Assembly: GCF_029963765.1 (NCBI RefSeq)
Contig: NZ_JALBYU010000003.1
Location: forward strand, 1-64,000
DNA: 64,000 nt
Direction: 5' to 3'
DNA from: Pseudomonas sp. UYIF39
GTDB lineage: Bacteria; Pseudomonadota; Gammaproteobacteria; Pseudomonadales; Pseudomonadaceae
Shown here in pieces: positions 55,696-64,000 of the stretch. Position 1 is the first letter of the stretch; each line of letters begins with the position of its first letter. The notes under the pieces were generated by a model. That model ran no database searches, was not told the origin of the DNA, and saw only the letters and a program-made list of their open reading frames with translations. Both the position numbers and the translations under genes were made by a program.

Positions 55696-56886
55696 TCAGA
55701 AAGAATCACCCGGAACGCGGACGTAACCTTCCATCAACACCCGCGCACTGCGGCTCATGATGGCCTTGTTCACAGTCCACTCGCCGTTGACCTGGCTGGC
55801 TTCAGCACCCACGCGCAAGGTGCCGGACGGATGCCCGAAGCGCACGGCATTGCGTTCGATACCGCCCGCTGCAAGATTCACCAACGTGCCGGAAATCGCC
55901 GCCGCCGTACCAATCGCCACCGCCGCCGTGCCCATCATCGCGTGGTGCAACTTGCCCATGGACAGCGCTCGCACCAGCAGATCGACATCGCCCGCCGCAA
56001 TTGCTTTGCCACTCGAAGCAACGTAGTCCGAAGGCTTGGCCACAAAGGCCACCTTAGGCGTGTGCTGACGCTTGGCCGCTTCGTCCAGATCCTTGATCAG
56101 GCCCATGCGCAATGCGCCGTAAGCCCGAATGGTTTCAAACATCAGCAACGCTTTCGGATCGCTGTTGATCGCACCTTGCAGCTCGGTGCCGGTGTAACCG
56201 ATGTCTTCGGCATTGACGAAAATCGTCGGAATACCGGCATTGATCATGGTCGCCTTGAAAGTCCCGACGCCGGGTACTTCGAGGTCATCCACCAAATTGC
56301 CGGTAGGGAACATCGAACCACTGCCGCCCTCTTCTTCCGCTGCCGGGTCCATGAATTCGACCTGCACTTCAGCGGCCGGAAAGGTCACGCCGTCGAGCTC
56401 GAAATCGCCGGTTTCCTGCACTTCACCGTTGGTGATCGGCACGTGGGCGATGATGGTCTTGCCGATGTTGGCCTGCCACACCCGAACCACGGCAACGCCG
56501 TTCTGCGGGATACGGCTGGCGTCCACCAAACCATTGCTGATGGCGAACGAACCGACCGCTGCCGACAGGTTGCCGCAGTTGCCGCTCCAGTCGACGAAAG
56601 GCTTGTCGATGGACACCTGACCGAACAGGTAATCGACGTCGTGATCGGCCTTGATGCTTTTCGACAAGATCACGGTTTTGCTGGTGCTGGAGGTCGCGCC
56701 GCCCATGCCGTCGATTTGCTTGTCGTATGGATCAGGGCTGCCGATCACGCGCAGCAACAAGGCGTCCCGAGCCGGGCCGGGAATCTGTGCCGCTTCGGGC
56801 AGGTCTTGCAGGCTGAAGAACACGCCTTTACTGGTGCCGCCACGCATGTAGGTGGCGGGGATTTTGATTTGAGGTGCGTGAGCCAT
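55696..56886 (-). CDS. prpF: 2-methylaconitate cis-trans isomerase PrpF
   Basis: 396 aa. Works with AcnD: isomerises the trans product to the cis form used by aconitase. Family start KIPATYMRGGTSKGVFF; catalytic-type residues near GNCGNLSAAVG and GMGGATSSTSKT. Diaminopimelate-epimerase-like fold. Fifth gene of the operon. Confidence 0.96.
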   Translation of the reverse strand: MAHAPQIKIPATYMRGGTSKGVFFSLQDLPEAAQIPGPARDALLLRVIGSPDPYDKQIDGMGGATSSTSKTVILSKSIKADHDVDYLFGQVSIDKPFVDWSGNCGNLSAAVGSFAISNGLVDASRIPQNGVAVVRVWQANIGKTIIAHVPITNGEVQETGDFELDGVTFPAAEVQVEFMDPAAEEEGGSGSMFPTGNLVDDLEVPGVGTFKATMINAGIPTIFVNAEDIGYTGTELQGAINSDPKALLMFETIRAYGALRMGLIKDLDEAAKRQHTPKVAFVAKPSDYVASSGKAIAAGDVDLLVRALSMGKLHHAMMGTAAVAIGTAAAISGTLVNLAAGGIERNAVRFGHPSGTLRVGAEASQVNGEWTVNKAIMSRSARVLMEGYVRVPGDSF

Positions 56887-56939
56887 GTCATTCCTCTATT
56901 GGCCAACAGGGGATTCGAAATCCCCTGTGGCTCTAAGTT

Positions 56940-59531
56940 TTAAACGGCGACGGCCGATTCCAGGAAGTCCTGAGCGAAACGCTGCAACACGCCGCCAGCC
57001 TCGTAGATCGACACTTCTTCGGCGGTGTCGAGACGGCAGGTCACCGGCACTTCGACGCGTTCGCCGTTCTTGCGGTTGATCACCAGCGTCAGTTCGGCGC
57101 GCGGGGTGCGTTCGCCGATGACGTCGTAGGTTTCACTGCCGTCGATGTTCAGCGTGTGACGGTCGGTGCCCGGTTTGAACTCCAGCGGCAACACGCCCAT
57201 GCCCACAAGGTTGGTGCGGTGAATGCGCTCGAAACCTTCAGCGGCAATCGCTTCCACACCCGCCAGACGCACACCTTTGGCTGCCCAGTCGCGGGACGAA
57301 CCCTGACCGTAGTCGGCGCCGGCAATGATGATCAGCGGCTGCTTGCGTTCCATGTAGGTTTCGATGGCTTCCCACATGCGCATTACTTTGCCTTCCGGCT
57401 CGACGCGGGTCAGCGAACCCTGTTTGACCTTGCCGTTTTCCTGAACCATTTCGTTGAACAGTTTCGGGTTGGCGAAGGTGGCGCGCTGTGCAGTCAGGTG
57501 GTCACCGCGGTGGGTCGCGTAAGAGTTGAAGTCCTCTTCCGGCAAGCCCATTTTCGCCAGGTATTCACCGGCAGCGCTGTCGAGCATGATCGCGTTCGAC
57601 GGCGACAGGTGATCGGTGGTGATGTTGTCCGGCAGCACCGCCAGCGGGCGCATGCCCTTGAGCGGGCGAGCCCCGGCCAGCGCGCCTTCCCAGTACGGTG
57701 GACGGCGGATGTAGGTGCTCATCTCGCGCCAGTCGTACAGCGGCGTCACTTTCGGGCCGGTGTCTTCGTGGATGGCGAACATCGGGATGTAGACCTGACG
57801 GAACTGCTCCGGCTTGACCGACGCTTTCACCACCGCGTCGATTTCTTCGTCGCTCGGCCAGATGTCTTTCAGGCGGATTTCTTTGCCGTCGACCACACCC
57901 AGCACATCTTTTTCGATGTCGAAACGGATGGTGCCGGCGATGGCGTAAGCGACCACCAGCGGCGGCGACGCGAGGAAGGCGTTCTTGGCGTAAGGGTGAA
58001 TCCGCCCGTCAAAGTTGCGGTTGCCGGACAACACGGCAGTGGCGTAGAGGTCGCGGTCGATGATCTCTTGCTGAATCGCCGGATCCAGCGCGCCGGACAT
58101 GCCGTTGCACGTCGTGCAAGCGAAGGCGACGATGCCGAAACCGAGTTGCTCCAGTTCGCTGGTGAGGCCGGCCTCGTCGAGGTACAGCGCCACGGTTTTC
58201 GAACCCGGCGCCAGGGACGACTTGACCCACGGTTTGCGGGTCAGGCCGAGCTTGTTGGCATTGCGCGCCAGCAGGCCGGCGGCGATGACGTTGCGCGGGT
58301 TGCTGGTGTTGGTGCAACTGGTGATGGCGGCGATGATCACCGCGCCATCCGGCATTTGGCCGGGCACTTCGGTCCACTGACCGGAAATGCCTTGAGCCGC
58401 GAGATCCGAGGTGGCGACGCGGGCATGCGGGTTGCTCGGGCCAGCCATGTTGCGCACCACCGAGGACAGGTTGAAGGTCAACCCGCGCTCGTATTGCGCG
58501 CCTTTCAGGCTATCAGCCCACAGGCCCGTGGTCTTGGCGTAACTCTCGACCAACTGCACCTGCTCGTCTTCGCGGCCGGTGAGCTTGAGGTAGTCGATGG
58601 TTTGCTGGTCGATGTAGAACATCGCGGCGGTGGCGCCGTATTCCGGGGCCATGTTGGAGATGGTCGCACGGTCACCAAGAGTCAACGCGGAGGCGCCTTC
58701 GCCAAAGAACTCCAGCCACGCACCGACGACTTTTTGCTGACGCAGGAACTCGGTCAGCGCCAGCACCATGTCGGTGGCGGTGATGCCCGGTTGCAGCTTG
58801 CCCGTCAATTCGACGCCGACGCTTTCCGGCAGACGCATCCACGACGCGCGGCCAAGCATCACGCTTTCAGCTTCCAGGCCACCAACACCGATGGCGATCA
58901 CGCCCAACGCATCGACGTGCGGGGTGTGGCTGTCGGTACCGACGCAGGTGTCGGGGAACGCCACGCCGTCGCGCACCTGGATCACCGGAGACATTTTCTC
59001 CAGGTTGATCTGGTGCATGATCCCGTTACCCGGCGGGATCACATCAACGTTCTTGAAGGCTTTTTTGGTCCAGTTGATGAAGTGGAAACGGTCTTCGTTG
59101 CGACGGTCTTCGATGGCGCGGTTCTTCTCGAACGCCTCCGGATCGAAGCCACCGCGCTCGACGGCCAGGGAGTGGTCGACGATCAATTGCGTCGGCACCA
59201 CCGGGTTCACTTGCGCCGGGTCGCCACCTTGCAGGGCGATGGCGTCGCGCAGACCGGCGAGGTCGACCAAAGCGGTCTGGCCGAGAATGTCGTGGCACAC
59301 CACACGGGCCGGGAACCACGGGAAGTCGAGGTCGCGTTTGCGCTCGATGAATTGCTTCAGGGATTCGGTGAGCGTGGCCGGGTCGCAGCGACGCACCAGG
59401 TTTTCCGCCAGCACGCGGGAGGTGTACGGCAGAGTGTCGTAGGCGCCAGGCTGGATGGCTTCGACAGCCGCACGGACGTCGAAGTAATCCAGATGGCTGC
59501 CGGGCAGCGGTTTACGGAATTCAGTGTTCAT
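56940..59531 (-). CDS. acnD: Fe/S-dependent 2-methylcitrate dehydratase AcnD
   Basis: 863 aa, aconitase superfamily. [4Fe-4S] ligands in AITSCTNTSNP and FACTTCNGMSGAL; substrate motif DSHTPHVDALGVIAIGVGGL; C-terminal swivel domain with GADYGQGSSRDWAAKG. AcnD plus PrpF replaces PrpD activity in this pathway type. Long intact gene. Confidence 0.96.
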   Translation of the reverse strand: MNTEFRKPLPGSHLDYFDVRAAVEAIQPGAYDTLPYTSRVLAENLVRRCDPATLTESLKQFIERKRDLDFPWFPARVVCHDILGQTALVDLAGLRDAIALQGGDPAQVNPVVPTQLIVDHSLAVERGGFDPEAFEKNRAIEDRRNEDRFHFINWTKKAFKNVDVIPPGNGIMHQINLEKMSPVIQVRDGVAFPDTCVGTDSHTPHVDALGVIAIGVGGLEAESVMLGRASWMRLPESVGVELTGKLQPGITATDMVLALTEFLRQQKVVGAWLEFFGEGASALTLGDRATISNMAPEYGATAAMFYIDQQTIDYLKLTGREDEQVQLVESYAKTTGLWADSLKGAQYERGLTFNLSSVVRNMAGPSNPHARVATSDLAAQGISGQWTEVPGQMPDGAVIIAAITSCTNTSNPRNVIAAGLLARNANKLGLTRKPWVKSSLAPGSKTVALYLDEAGLTSELEQLGFGIVAFACTTCNGMSGALDPAIQQEIIDRDLYATAVLSGNRNFDGRIHPYAKNAFLASPPLVVAYAIAGTIRFDIEKDVLGVVDGKEIRLKDIWPSDEEIDAVVKASVKPEQFRQVYIPMFAIHEDTGPKVTPLYDWREMSTYIRRPPYWEGALAGARPLKGMRPLAVLPDNITTDHLSPSNAIMLDSAAGEYLAKMGLPEEDFNSYATHRGDHLTAQRATFANPKLFNEMVQENGKVKQGSLTRVEPEGKVMRMWEAIETYMERKQPLIIIAGADYGQGSSRDWAAKGVRLAGVEAIAAEGFERIHRTNLVGMGVLPLEFKPGTDRHTLNIDGSETYDVIGERTPRAELTLVINRKNGERVEVPVTCRLDTAEEVSIYEAGGVLQRFAQDFLESAVAV

Positions 59532-59600
59532 CGTCAGGACTCGGTCACGGTAATTTCAAAAGGGTGGGGCCTGGCACGGACCTGAAGTAAACACACTCCA

Positions 59601-59694
59601 CTGTGGGAGCGAGCTTGCTCGCGATGACTGAGTCACATCCGACATTGAAGTCGACTGACCCACCGCTATCGCGAGCAAGCTCGCTCCCACAGGG
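59601..59694. repeat. REP inverted pair
   Basis: CTGTGGGAGCGAGCTTGCTC and its inverse about 45 bases apart, inside the prp operon between prpC and acnD. Confidence 0.88.
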
Positions 59695-59735
59695 ATCTTT
59701 GTTTATTCAGATCCCTGCGCCAGCATCCCCACCAT

Positions 59736-60863
59736 TCAGCGTTGTTCGATTGGCACGAACTTGCGCTGTTCGACGCCGACGTACTCGGCGCTCGGACGGA
59801 TGATGCGGTTGTTGGCACGTTGCTCGAACACGTGCGCCGCCCAGCCGGTCAGGCGCGAGCAGACGAAAATCGGTGTGAACAACTTGGTCGGGATACCCAT
59901 GAAGTGGTACGTCGACGCGTGGTAGAAGTCGGCGTTCGGGAACAGCTTCTTCTGTTCCCACATGGTCTTGTCGATGGCTTCGGAAACCGGGAACAACACG
60001 GTGTCGCCCACTTCGTCAGCGAGTTTTTTCGACCAGCCCTTGATCACCTCGTTGCGCGGATCGTTGTCCTTATAGATCGCGTGGCCGAAGCCCATGATCT
60101 TGTCCTTGCGCGCCAGCATGCCGAGGGTGCCCTCGACCGCCTCTTCTGGCGACGAGAAGCGCTCGATCATTTCCATCGCCGCTTCGTTGGCGCCGCCGTG
60201 CAGCGGACCACGCAGCGAGCCAATGGCGGCCGTGACGCAGGAATACATGTCCGACAGGGTCGAGGCGCAAACCCGTGCGGTGAACGTCGAGGCGTTGAAC
60301 TCGTGCTCCGCGTAGAGGATCAGCGAAACGTTCATCACTTTGACGTGCAACTCGCTAGGCTTCTTGTCGTGCAGCAGGTGTAGGAAGTGGCCACCGATGG
60401 TTTGTTCGTCGCTCACGCAACTGATGCGTTTGCCGTTATGGCTGAAGCGATACCAGTAGCACATGATCGCCGGGAACGCGGCGAGCAAACGGTCAGTCAC
60501 GTCGTGTTGTTCGCAGAAGTCTTTCTCCGGCTCGATGTTGCCCAGGAACGAGCAACCGGAGCGCATCACGTCCATCGGGTGGGCGTCGGCGGGGATGCGC
60601 TCCAGCACTTCTTTCAGCGCTTGCGGCAGGTCGCGCAACTTGCCCAGTTTGCTGATGTAAGCGGCGAGTTGGGTTTTGGTCGGCAGTTCGCCGTACAGCA
60701 GCAGGTAGGCCACTTCTTCGAATTGTGCGTCAGCCGCCAGTTCGCGAACGTCGTAGCCACGATAGGTCAGGCCTGCGCCCGACTGGCCCACGGTGGACAG
60801 TGCGGTTTGCCCGGCAACCTGGCCACGGAGCCCGGCGCCACTGAGTACTTTTGCTTCGGCCAT
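59736..60863 (-). CDS. prpC: 2-methylcitrate synthase PrpC
   Basis: Condenses propionyl-CoA with oxaloacetate. 375 aa from MAEAKVLSGAGLRGQVAGQT at 60863 (the open frame runs further, but that part is not family-like). Citrate synthase motifs: GQSGAGLTYRGYDVREL, GPLHGGANEAAMEMIE (active-site histidine) and GFGHAIYKDNDPRNE. The shorter length separates it from GltA. Confidence 0.96.
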   Translation of the reverse strand: MAEAKVLSGAGLRGQVAGQTALSTVGQSGAGLTYRGYDVRELAADAQFEEVAYLLLYGELPTKTQLAAYISKLGKLRDLPQALKEVLERIPADAHPMDVMRSGCSFLGNIEPEKDFCEQHDVTDRLLAAFPAIMCYWYRFSHNGKRISCVSDEQTIGGHFLHLLHDKKPSELHVKVMNVSLILYAEHEFNASTFTARVCASTLSDMYSCVTAAIGSLRGPLHGGANEAAMEMIERFSSPEEAVEGTLGMLARKDKIMGFGHAIYKDNDPRNEVIKGWSKKLADEVGDTVLFPVSEAIDKTMWEQKKLFPNADFYHASTYHFMGIPTKLFTPIFVCSRLTGWAAHVFEQRANNRIIRPSAEYVGVEQRKFVPIEQR

Positions 60864-60939
60864 TGCTGTCTCCAATCTTGAATTTATTAGGGAATCTGTA
60901 GGAGCTGTCGAGTGAAACGAGGCTGCGATCTCTTGATCT

Positions 60940-61830
60940 TTATTTCTTCGCCGCAAACAACGCATCGAGCTTCTGCTCGAAGGTGTGGTAGTCGATGCGA
61001 TCGTAAAGCTCCATGCGGGTCTGCATGGTGTCGATGACGTTCTGTTGCGTGCCATCGCGGCGGATCGCGGTGTAGACGTTTTCTGCGGCTTTGTTCATCG
61101 CGCGGAACGCCGACAGCGGGTACAGCACCAGCGACACATCGGCGGCGGCAAGCTGCTCGGTGGTGTACAGCGGCGTCGCGCCGAATTCAGTGATGTTGGC
61201 CAGGATCGGCGCTTTCACGCGGCTGGCGAACAGCTTGTACATGTCCAGTTCGGTGATGGCTTCCGGGAAGATCATGTCGGCGCCGGCCTCGATGCACGCG
61301 GCGGCGCGATCCAAAGCGGATTCCAGACCTTCCACTGCGAGGGCGTCAGTGCGGGCCATGATCACGAAGCTGTCATCGGTGCGCGCATCGACGGCAGCCT
61401 TGATGCGGTCGACCATTTCCTGCAGGGACACGATCTCTTTATTAGGACGGTGACCGCAGCGCTTGGCGCCGACCTGGTCTTCGATGTGAATCGCCGCCGC
61501 CCCGAACTTGATCATCGACTTGACGGTACGCGCGACGTTGAACGCCGAGGAACCGAAACCGGTGTCCACGTCCACCAACAGCGGCAGGTCGCAGACATCA
61601 GTGATGCGGCGCACGTCGGTCAGCACGTCATCCAGACCGGTGATGCCCAGGTCCGGCACGCCGAGGGAGCCGGCAGCCACCCCGCCACCCGACAGATAAA
61701 TAGCCTTGAAACCGGCGCGCTTGGCCAGCAGCGCATGGTTGGCGTTGATCGCGCCGACGACTTGCAGGGGATGCTCGCTGGCGACCGCATCGCGGAAACG
61801 CTGGCCTGGAGTGCTCTTGTTCAAACTCAT
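60940..61830 (-). CDS. prpB: Methylisocitrate lyase PrpB
   Basis: Splits 2-methylisocitrate into pyruvate and succinate. 296 aa. Signature [10 protein letters not shown] (catalytic cysteine) and metal site [21 protein letters not shown]. Overlaps the regulator gene by four bases (ATGA), so coupled to it. Confidence 0.97.
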   Translation of the reverse strand: MSLNKSTPGQRFRDAVASEHPLQVVGAINANHALLAKRAGFKAIYLSGGGVAAGSLGVPDLGITGLDDVLTDVRRITDVCDLPLLVDVDTGFGSSAFNVARTVKSMIKFGAAAIHIEDQVGAKRCGHRPNKEIVSLQEMVDRIKAAVDARTDDSFVIMARTDALAVEGLESALDRAAACIEAGADMIFPEAITELDMYKLFASRVKAPILANITEFGATPLYTTEQLAAADVSLVLYPLSAFRAMNKAAENVYTAIRRDGTQQNVIDTMQTRMELYDRIDYHTFEQKLDALFAAKK

Positions 61831-62549
61831 GACTCACCTCGTTCAGTGGCTGTCGGGTTAGCGCCGTCCTGGTAGTGACGGGCGATATTGCGTTTGGAGG
61901 CGCCGATGTGACGGCGCATCAACAACTCGGCCAGTTCACCGTCACGGTCGGCGATGGCGTCGAGAATTCGGTGGTGCTCGGCAAAGGCCTGACGCGGACG
62001 ATTGGGCGTGGTGGAAAACTGGATGCGGTACATGCGCACCAGTTGATAGAGCTCGCCGCAGAGCATCTGCGTCAGGGTGCGGTTGCCGCTGCCCTGGATG
62101 ATTCGGTAATGGAAGTCGAAATCGCCTTCCTGCTGGTAGTAGCCGACACCGGCCTGAAACGCCGCATCGCGCTCATGGGTTTCGAGGACCCGGCGAAGCT
62201 CGTCGATTTCTTCGAGGGTCATGCGCTCGGCCGCCAGACGGCAGGCCATGCCTTCGAGGGATTCGCGGATTTCGTAGAGTTCCAGCAACTCCGCGTGGCT
62301 CAACGAAACCACCCGCGCCCCGACGTGCGGCACGCGAACCAGCAGGCGCTGGCCTTCCAGCCGGTGGATCGCCTCACGCAGCGGCCCGCGGCTGATGCCA
62401 TAGGTGCGCGCCAGTTCGGGCTCGGAGATCTTGCTACCCGGGGCGATCTCGCCCTTGACGATGGCCGCCTGAATGCGCCGGAAGACGTTCTCGGAAAGTG
62501 TCTCCGAATCGTCTTGGGCAATGACCGGGGGATCGAGTTGATCCAGCAT
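61827..62549 (-). CDS. prpR: GntR-family regulator of the prp operon
   Basis: 240 aa from [20 protein letters not shown] at 62549; the frame extends to 62654 across the operators, so the shorter form is chosen. Winged helix [20 protein letters not shown] ... [19 protein letters not shown] domain with metal-type residues ([26 protein letters not shown]). First gene of the operon it controls, with two TTGTCGACA sites nearby. This is not the sigma-54-type PrpR of enterobacteria. Confidence 0.94.
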   Translation of the reverse strand: MLDQLDPPVIAQDDSETLSENVFRRIQAAIVKGEIAPGSKISEPELARTYGISRGPLREAIHRLEGQRLLVRVPHVGARVVSLSHAELLELYEIRESLEGMACRLAAERMTLEEIDELRRVLETHERDAAFQAGVGYYQQEGDFDFHYRIIQGSGNRTLTQMLCGELYQLVRMYRIQFSTTPNRPRQAFAEHHRILDAIADRDGELAELLMRRHIGASKRNIARHYQDGANPTATERGES

Positions 62550-62560
62550 ATTGTCGACAC
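62550..62560. promoter_or_regulatory. Second TTGTCGACA site at the prpR start
   Basis: ATTGTCGACAC lies directly before the prpR ATG, over the ribosome-binding site; a one-mismatch copy of the upstream palindrome. Confidence 0.55.
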
Positions 62561-62622
62561 CTTTAAAGCTGATGCCGCAAAAACTAGCGAATAAGGACCT
62601 TTTAGTCAAAGGATAAATAGGT

Positions 62623-62634
62623 ATTGTCGACAAT
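62623..62634. promoter_or_regulatory. GntR operator upstream of the prp operon
   Basis: ATTGTCGACAAT is a perfect 12-bp palindrome 74 bases upstream of the prpR start, about 72 bp from a second copy. Matches the operator style of FCD GntR regulators; expected to give autorepression relieved by 2-methylcitrate or propionate. Confidence 0.75.
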
Positions 62635-62847
62635 CGTCTAATAACCGACTGCACCAGAACAATGCAGCCTTCTGTTTATAGCCGCCTCCCGGCGCTGGCA
62701 CCATAAAACCACCGTGCTAGAATGCCGGCCGCATTTGTTTGTGACATCTGCACTGCTTGTCATAAATAGTTGATAGGCATACGTGGGAGCTTGCGCAGCG
62801 ATGCCAGGGCCTTGAATCGAAGTACGGACCGCTGCGCACCAGGATTT

Positions 62848-63384
62848 ATGAGACTCAAGCCCTTCCCCACTTTCCTTTATCTTCTTTGCCTGCCAGGTGT
62901 AGCCGCGGCAGGGGAAAAGACCGTGTACGGCCTCAATGAGTACGCCTCCCTGGACGGTATCAACCTGGAGGTCGCCGCCAAACTCGACACCGGGGCGAAA
63001 ACCGCGTCCTTGAGCGCCCGTGACATCAAACGCTTCAAACGCAATGGCGAGTCCTGGGTGCGTTTTTACCTGGCCATCGACGCCGCGCATTCGCATCCAA
63101 TCGAACGGCCACTGGCCCGTGTCAGCAAGATCAAGCGCAGGGCCGGCGACTACGACCCGGAAGCAGGCAAGAAGTACACCGCCCGTCCGGTGATCGAGCT
63201 GGATATCTGCATGGGTTCGGCTTTACGCAGCATCGAAGTGAACCTAACCGACCGCAGCGCCTTCCAATACCCGCTCCTGATCGGCTCCGAAGCGCTGAAA
63301 CGCTTCGATGCGCTGGTCGACCCCAGTCTTAAATACGCAGCTGGCAAACCCGCCTGCGCCACCGACGCTCATACCGCAGAGTAA
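62848..63384 (+). CDS. Retropepsin-like ATP-dependent zinc protease family protein
   Basis: 178 aa from MRLKPFPTFLYLLCLPG at 62848 (AGGA upstream), with a signal peptide ending at VAAA-GE. The family motif AAKLDTGAKTASLSA holds the aspartate of the aspartic-protease-like fold. The family (PF05618) accompanies RimK-like ligases and membrane transglutaminase-like proteins; here the next gene is of the latter kind. Activity unproven. Confidence 0.88.
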   Translation: MRLKPFPTFLYLLCLPGVAAAGEKTVYGLNEYASLDGINLEVAAKLDTGAKTASLSARDIKRFKRNGESWVRFYLAIDAAHSHPIERPLARVSKIKRRAGDYDPEAGKKYTARPVIELDICMGSALRSIEVNLTDRSAFQYPLLIGSEALKRFDALVDPSLKYAAGKPACATDAHTAE

Positions 63385-63389
63385 TTCCA

Positions 63390-64000
63390 ATGCGCTCTCT
63401 TACCCTTCACCTGAAATTCCTGATCGCCATTCTGGTGGTGCTGGGCATTTCAGTTACGGCCTATCAAATCTTCGTGCTCGGCATTCCCGTGACCGAAGAC
63501 GCCACCGACGACTTGTGGAACATCGACGCCAAGGTCGAGTTCGTCGCCAGTGCCAAGGACCCGGTCAAGATTCAGATGTTCGTGCCGCCGCTGAGCCGCG
63601 ATTACGTCAGCCTCAACGAGAGCTTCATCTCCAACAATTACGGCGTAGCCGTGAATCGGGTCGACGGCAACCGCAAGGTCACCTGGTCGGCGCGTCGGGC
63701 CAAGGGCAACCAGACCCTTTATTACCGTCTGGTGCTGACCAAGCGTTACACCGGCGAAAAATCCAAGATCAAAGGTCCGACCTTCCGCGACAGCATCGCC
63801 GTCGAAGGCCCGGAAAAAATCGCTGCCGAAGCCCTGCTCGCGCCGATCCGCCAGCATTCGGCTGACGTCGAAACCTTCATCGGCGAAGCCATCAAGCGCG
63901 TCAACAACCTTAACGACGACAATGTGAAACTGCTGTTGGGTGGCGATCCGTCCACTGCGAGCAAAGCCAAAATCGTCGAGCTGGTACTGTCCATCGCCCA
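63390..64000 (+). CDS. Inactive transglutaminase-like membrane protein (5' part)
   Basis: Starts MRSLTLHLKFLIAILVVLGI at ATG 63390, five bases after the previous gene, and runs off the window. One N-terminal membrane segment (FLIAILVVLGISVTAYQIFV), then a periplasmic domain (LWNIDAKVEFVASAKDPVKI ... YYRLVLTKRYTGE). Matches the start of proteins with an inactive transglutaminase domain and later multiple membrane spans, which cluster with the zinc-protease family and a RimK-like ligase. About 203 residues are visible. Confidence 0.85.
   Translation, partial: MRSLTLHLKFLIAILVVLGISVTAYQIFVLGIPVTEDATDDLWNIDAKVEFVASAKDPVKIQMFVPPLSRDYVSLNESFISNNYGVAVNRVDGNRKVTWSARRAKGNQTLYYRLVLTKRYTGEKSKIKGPTFRDSIAVEGPEKIAAEALLAPIRQHSADVETFIGEAIKRVNNLNDDNVKLLLGGDPSTASKAKIVELVLSIA

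Overview
The window is a stretch of Pseudomonas chromosome, most likely the P. fluorescens group. The evidence is the oprF-sigX-cmpX-cfrX-cmaX block, the nasST/nasA/nirBD/nitrate-reductase/cobA cluster, the AcnD-PrpF type methylcitrate operon, xdhABC-guaD, and the fluorescens-type REP pairs (GTGGGAGCGAGC...GCTCGC) between genes. Most of it is dense, GC-rich core genome. The first 3.4 kb is different: more AT-rich, with short genes of no recognised function and no core genes. It begins directly after the 3' end of the 4.5S SRP RNA gene (ffs).

Layout. 1-3430: accessory segment, read leftwards, with a retron-type reverse transcriptase (RT), a small basic upstream protein, a structured upstream region that could be the msr-msd RNA, and a small coiled-coil gene with a near-perfect LexA (SOS) box in front of it. 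3433-12803: ffs, a zinc metallopeptidase, ligA, zipA, smc and a GntR regulator (all minus strand). 13070-21469: xanthine dehydrogenase (xdhABC), guanine deaminase, a second GntR regulator and a BenE-type transporter. 21512-30508: yggL, dacB, a CHASE-PAS-GGDEF diguanylate cyclase, rlmKL, rmf and pyrD. 30600-42397: nitrate assimilation. 42482-46956: oprF, sigX, cmpX, cfrX, cmaX and rraA. 47078-51529: a hydrolase, ppsA and its regulator ppsR. 51653-54084: a divergent MocR regulator and DMT exporter. 54077-62549: the propionate operon prpR-prpB-prpC-acnD-prpF-prpD. 62848-64000: a retropepsin-like protein and the start of a membrane protein with an inactive transglutaminase domain.

How the genes work together. 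The nitrate block has three transcription units (nasST, nasA plus a kinase/phosphatase, nirBD-nitrate reductase-cobA). Each starts with a -24/-12 sigma-54 promoter, followed by a leader with an ANTAR-type hexaloop hairpin, a shared GACAAAGRCGTC box and an intrinsic terminator. This fits nitrogen control of initiation plus NasS/NasT nitrate-controlled antitermination at all three units, including nasST itself. The purine block converts guanine to xanthine to urate. The prp operon has GntR operators (ATTGTCGACAAT) next to its own regulator gene.

Most worth a second look are the retron-type module with its neighbouring SOS-controlled gene, and the three matching NasT leaders. All functional calls come from reading motifs and gene order; no database search or folding program was run.
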